From JAHBNG01 sp039028975 (lineage in GTDB: Bacteria; Chloroflexota; Anaerolineae; Caldilineales; Caldilineaceae), in contig JBCCHB010000056.1 of NCBI GenBank assembly GCA_039028975.1, forward strand, positions 1 to 64,000: a stretch of DNA of 64,000 nt. The letters run 5' to 3'. Shown one piece after another: positions 59,995 to 64,000 of this stretch; positions within the stretch are counted from its first letter, which is position 1, and each line of letters opens with the position of its first letter. The notes beneath the pieces were generated by a model. It ran no database searches. It was not told the origin of the DNA and saw only the letters and a program-made list of their open reading frames with translations. The position numbers and the translations under genes are program-made.

Positions 59995-62900
59995 ATGTTG
60001 TCTTCAATATCATTCTCAAAAATCTTACATTTTTTGCGGCTTGTACTAAGCCTCTATATCGTATTCCATGCACAACCCTTGCGTGGGGAATCATCAAACC
60101 CTTTCAATATACCCTCAGCCGATATACCCTCAGCCGATATACCCTCAGTCAATGTACCATCCATTCAACTAAGCTCTCAAGTGGGGTGGGAATCATCTGA
60201 AAGCTATCAAACTTTCGATCTGGCCCTAGGCGATGTAGACAAGGATGGCGATCTCGACTTAGCAGTAGTGGATAGTGGACGAAACGCGCCAATTCGTCTT
60301 TATCTGAATCACAATGGCACATTTGCCAAATCCGCTAGCTGGACATCAACAGAAACGCAGAACGCATACAGCGTGGCCTGGGGAGACGTAGACAATGATG
60401 GCGACCTTGATTTAGCCGTGGGCAACTATGAAGCAACCAATCTACTCTATCTGAATGATGGCCATCAGCTCAACCCAACGCCCGTGTGGCAATCAACCGA
60501 AGTGGATAAGACATACAGCGTGGCCTGGGGAGATGTCAATGGTGACGGCTACCTCGATTTAGCCATTGGCAACGGTGACAGTGATGGTGAGCCCAATCGT
60601 ATTTACCTAAACCAACAAGGCATCCTCGAATCGACTGCCAGTTGGGCTTCTACTGAATTCGATGACACGCGCTCAGTCGCTTGGGCGGATGTGGACAATG
60701 ATCAGCAGCTCGATTTAGCAGCAGGAAACGATGGCCAACCCAGCAGACTATACAAAAATACTGGCCAAACGTTAAACAATACGGCCAATTGGGTATCGGA
60801 TCTAGATGACAATACCCAGGACATTGCTTGGGGAGATGTCAATAATGATGGCTACCCTGATCTGGCTGTTGCCAACGAATATGAACAAGATCATCTTTAT
60901 ATAAACCAAGGCGGGATATTGCCGCCAACTCCAACATGGCATTCAAACGAAGATGATGTAAGTCGTGGAATCGCTTGGGGGGATGTCGATGCGGATGGCG
61001 ATGTAGACTTGGTCGTTGCCTTGGACGGTATCTTTACCGGCAATGGCGCAAATATTGGGCGTACGCGTATTTACCTCAACCAGGAGGGTCAGCTTTCGGC
61101 CAGTGAAAGTTGGCGCACAGCAGACAGTCATTATGCCCAAAGTGTGGCCGTAGGTGACATTAGCCATGATGGGTTTCTTGACTTGGTTATAGGGACCACT
61201 GAGAACAACAAAGCCTATTTCAGCCTGAACCAAGTGCTTGGCCCTACGCCCAAATGGGTCTCTGAAGATAACGACAATACCCGATGCGTGGCTTGGGGAG
61301 ACGTCGATGGGGATGGATCCCTGGAGTTGGCCGCGGGTAACTGGGGACAACTGAACACTATCTATCTCAACCAGGAGAATGTTCAGCTTGGCAGTACTTG
61401 GGCTTCGGATGATTCCACCGACTCACAAGCCATCGATGCTGGCGATTTTGATAAGGATGGAGATCTAGATCTGGCCATTGCCAAGGATGGGGCCAATTTG
61501 GTCTATAGAAATGACAATGGCGTTATCCATACCCCACCCATCTGGACCTCTGACGATACCGATGATACGTGGAGTATTGCTTGGGGAGATGTCAACAATG
61601 ATGGGTATCTCGATTTAGCCATTGGCAACGATGGATCGCCCAACAAGCTCTACTTGAACAATCAAGGTGTGCTTCAAAGAACACCTAGTTGGGCCTCGGC
61701 TGACGATGAGGACACACAAGAGGTGGTCTGGGGAGATATAGACAACGATGGTGATCTGGATCTAGCCGCGCTGAATCGCAATGCACCAGATCGGGTCTAT
61801 ATTAACGTTGCTGGTCAACTGGCTCCAGATTTTTGGGCATCAACCGAAGATGAGGATACGTGGGCTATCGCTTGGGCAGACTTGGATGGGAACCAGCAAC
61901 TCGATCTAATTGTGGGCAACAGCGGTAGCAGCCCCACACGGGTCTATTTCAACAGCGGAAATGGCCAACTTGCCCAAACGGCAACGTGGGCATCCACAGA
62001 ATTGGGAAGTACATTCAGCATTGCCTTAGCCGATATGGACAAAGATGGGGATTTGGATCTGGCCATAGGCAATAGCAGGGCCAACCACGTTTATGTAAAT
62101 GGCGGCAGTGGCTTGCCTCAAACTGCCAACTGGATCTCGACTGAAACTGAACGGACCCGTGGGGTAGCTTGGGGTGACATCAATAATGATGGGTATCTGG
62201 AGCTAGCTGTGGCAACCGAAGGTGGTTTTCAGGGCAGCGATGGGTTGGATAAAGTCTATCTTAATGTTAACGGCACGCTCCAAACAACCGCCTTTTGGGC
62301 CGCAGGTAACAGTAGAGATGAAACGACCAGTGTCGCGTGGGGGGATGTAAACCAAGATGGATATCAAGATCTGGTCTTTGGGTTAGCCGATGGTGCCAAC
62401 CGTCTTTATCTGAATCAAAATGGGACCTTCCAAACTACTCCTATCTGGGAATCTATTGCTCTTGATGCCACGCAAAGCGTCGCCTGGGGAGATCTCAACG
62501 GAGACACATTTCCTGAGCTGGCCGTTGGCAACAATGGAGTCAACAAAGTCTATTTGAATCAAAGTGGCGTGTTGGAGACAATCGCAAGCTGGACGTCTAC
62601 TGACCGCAGCAATACATACCAGATCATGTGGGGAGATGTAGACAACGACGGTGATTTAGATCTCATCATCGGCAACGACAGAACAGCAAATCGAATCTAC
62701 ATGAATACAGATGGGCAATTGGCAACTGAGGGGATTTCTCTGGGTGATGATGAGCGTACCCAGGCCATTGCGCTGGGCGATTTTGATAACAACCAGACCC
62801 TGGATTTGGCCGTTGGCAACGATGGAGTGAATAAGATTCTGCTTAACAATGGAGGGGCGTTTCAGGTGTCGCAATGGATTGCAGACGAGGAGGGTGATAC

Positions 62901-64000
62901 GTACGCCGGATCTTGGGGGGATGTGGATAATGATGGCTATCTTGATCTAGTAGCTGGGGATCGTCTCTTTCACAATCAGTCTGGTCAATTAGAGACCCGC
63001 CCAACCTGGACTGCCACAGAAGAAAACAATGCCAGAAGCGTTGCATTGGGAGACTGGAATCGGGATGGATATCTTGACCTGGCGCTGGGGAATCGTTTTC
63101 ATCAGAATCGCATCTATACGAACCTGGGCGGCATCTTTAATACAACAGCCACATGGACATCAGCAGAGGCCAAGTCCACCTACGGGGTGGCCTGGAGCGA
63201 CCTAGATTTGGATCGAGACCTGGATTTGGCTGTGGGAGACCAAAGTGATCCAGATAAGCTCTATTTGAATCAGGATGGATATCTATCTATGACCCCGTCC
63301 TGGCTCACAAGAGATGAGGATGACCTGTTGGATATTCTTTGGGCCGATATCAACAATGACGGTTATCCGGATCTCATTACGGCTAATGAGGGAGAAGACA
63401 AGATCTACATGAATCAGACTGGGGTCTTGCAGTCGACTGCGACCTGGTCATCCAGTGATGCCGATAAGACAAGCTGCATCGCCTGGGGAGACGTTGATGG
63501 GGACGGCGATCTGGACCTGGCTGTTGCCAATGACGAAGCGCCCAATAAAGTTTATCTAAATGACAATGGCATTTTGCAAGCTGACGGGGCCTGGATTTCC
63601 CAAGATGATGATGAATCGACTGGTTTAGCTTGGGCAGACGTCGATGGCGATGGCGATTTAGATCTGGCGGTTGCCAATGATCGGGATCCCACCAAAGTCT
63701 ATTTGAATGAAGGCCAAGAGCTCAATCCTATTGCGTGGTGGCAATCTGCCGATGACGACCGAGATACCAGCCTAGCCTGGGGCGATGTTGACAACGATGG
63801 GGATCTAGATCTGGCTGTTGGCGTCTTTGGCCGCGCCAACAAACTCTATTTGAACCAAAACAGCCGTCTAACGGCTACACCCATCTATTTTTCATCAGAC
63901 GAAGATGAAACAGCTAGCGTTGCCTGGGGCGACATGGATGGCGATGGGGACTTGGATCTAGCTGTCGGTAATCAAGGAACGCGTAACAAAGTCTACCTGA
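59995..64000 (+). CDS. Giant secreted FG-GAP/VCBS repeat protein (3' end outside the window)
   Basis: The frame opens at the ATG at 59995, with GGGAG about 9 nt upstream, and stays open to the last base, giving at least 1335 residues. A signal peptide covers about 1-27 (KILHFLRLVLSLYIVFHAQ). It is followed by a triple IPSAD-type pentapeptide repeat (a 15-bp tandem repeat near 60109-60153). From about residue 64 there are roughly 26 repeats of about 50 residues. Each has an aromatic-led strand (WASTEDEDT), a calcium loop (WGDVDNDGDLDLAVGN) and a closing strand (NKVYLNQNG), the pattern of FG-GAP/VCBS beta-propeller blades; they would build three or four propellers. No enzyme domain was seen in the visible part. 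It is probably an extracellular adhesin or ligand-binding protein. Confidence 0.93.
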   Translation, partial: MLSSISFSKILHFLRLVLSLYIVFHAQPLRGESSNPFNIPSADIPSADIPSVNVPSIQLSSQVGWESSESYQTFDLALGDVDKDGDLDLAVVDSGRNAPIRLYLNHNGTFAKSASWTSTETQNAYSVAWGDVDNDGDLDLAVGNYEATNLLYLNDGHQLNPTPVWQSTEVDKTYSVAWGDVNGDGYLDLAIGNGDSDGEPNRIYLNQQGILESTASWASTEFDDTRSVAWADVDNDQQLDLAAGNDGQPSRLYKNTGQTLNNTANWVSDLDDNTQDIAWGDVNNDGYPDLAVANEYEQDHLYINQGGILPPTPTWHSNEDDVSRGIAWGDVDADGDVDLVVALDGIFTGNGANIGRTRIYLNQEGQLSASESWRTADSHYAQSVAVGDISHDGFLDLVIGTTENNKAYFSLNQVLGPTPKWVSEDNDNTRCVAWGDVDGDGSLELAAGNWGQLNTIYLNQENVQLGSTWASDDSTDSQAIDAGDFDKDGDLDLAIAKDGANLVYRNDNGVIHTPPIWTSDDTDDTWSIAWGDVNNDGYLDLAIGNDGSPNKLYLNNQGVLQRTPSWASADDEDTQEVVWGDIDNDGDLDLAALNRNAPDRVYINVAGQLAPDFWASTEDEDTWAIAWADLDGNQQLDLIVGNSGSSPTRVYFNSGNGQLAQTATWASTELGSTFSIALADMDKDGDLDLAIGNSRANHVYVNGGSGLPQTANWISTETERTRGVAWGDINNDGYLELAVATEGGFQGSDGLDKVYLNVNGTLQTTAFWAAGNSRDETTSVAWGDVNQDGYQDLVFGLADGANRLYLNQNGTFQTTPIWESIALDATQSVAWGDLNGDTFPELAVGNNGVNKVYLNQSGVLETIASWTSTDRSNTYQIMWGDVDNDGDLDLIIGNDRTANRIYMNTDGQLATEGISLGDDERTQAIALGDFDNNQTLDLAVGNDGVNKILLNNGGAFQVSQWIADEEGDTYAGSWGDVDNDGYLDLVAGDRLFHNQSGQLETRPTWTATEENNARSVALGDWNRDGYLDLALGNRFHQNRIYTNLGGIFNTTATWTSAEAKSTYGVAWSDLDLDRDLDLAVGDQSDPDKLYLNQDGYLSMTPSWLTRDEDDLLDILWADINNDGYPDLITANEGEDKIYMNQTGVLQSTATWSSSDADKTSCIAWGDVDGDGDLDLAVANDEAPNKVYLNDNGILQADGAWISQDDDESTGLAWADVDGDGDLDLAVANDRDPTKVYLNEGQELNPIAWWQSADDDRDTSLAWGDVDNDGDLDLAVGVFGRANKLYLNQNSRLTATPIYFSSDEDETASVAWGDMDGDGDLDLAVGNQGTRNKVYL

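Noticed and set aside
1..64000. tRNA, rRNA, CRISPR array, transposase or integrase genes
   Set aside because: No cloverleaf, rRNA core motif, regularly spaced repeat array or recombinase motif was recognised by eye; a covariance-model scan would be needed to exclude small RNAs.

Overview
The window looks like chromosomal DNA of a filamentous or surface-complex member of the Chloroflexota (Anaerolineae/Ardenticatenia-like). I infer this from family style, not from a marker gene. The evidence is very large secreted mosaic proteins with Thr/Pro linkers, SLH domains, and short C-terminal tails of the form aromatic/Leu-Leu-Pro-Leu; STAND ATPases fused to WD40 repeats; a TPR-CHAT protein; and small palindromic repeats in almost every intergenic gap. 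No rRNA, tRNA, CRISPR array, transposase or phage module was seen.

Layout. 159-3988 (minus): a hybrid histidine kinase with a nidogen-like outer domain, overlapped by a single-domain response regulator. 4174-11400 (minus): a 2408-residue thrombospondin-type-3 repeat surface protein. 12048-14601 (plus): an AraC-family regulator and an FG-GAP propeller protein. 14849-33802: surface proteins, namely a metzincin protease with cohesin-like and dockerin-like parts (minus), an SdrD-B repeat protein (plus), a beta-helix protein with a legumain/caspase-like peptidase (minus), a peptidoglycan amidase with six SLH repeats (minus) and a small one-SLH protein (minus). 34076-41029 (minus): a phosphodiester-glycosidase/SLH/Ig-like protein. 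41534-45147 (minus): two tandem paralogues with variable C-termini and a ricin-type lectin. 45183-49813 (minus): a STAND ATPase with 14 WD40 repeats and a DJ-1-like protein.

50357-57811 is a regulatory block: a second, short STAND ATPase, a TPR protein, a 59-residue secreted or membrane peptide, a sigma-70/ECF-like factor, a zinc-finger-like putative anti-sigma protein and a convergent TPR-CHAT protease. 57857-64000 returns to surface proteins: an anchored Thr/Pro-tailed protein, then a giant FG-GAP/VCBS repeat protein that runs off the window.

How it may work together (inference): most of the window encodes a cell envelope displayed through SLH domains and perhaps through the YLPL-type tails. 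The two-component pair, AraC protein, STAND proteins and the sigma/CHAT block would be its sensors and switches. The most promising candidate for an undescribed system is the sigma factor, anti-sigma-like protein and TPR-CHAT protease block. Its logic would resemble the CRISPR-linked Craspase (TPR-CHAT protease acting on a sigma-factor inhibitor), but there is no CRISPR component here.
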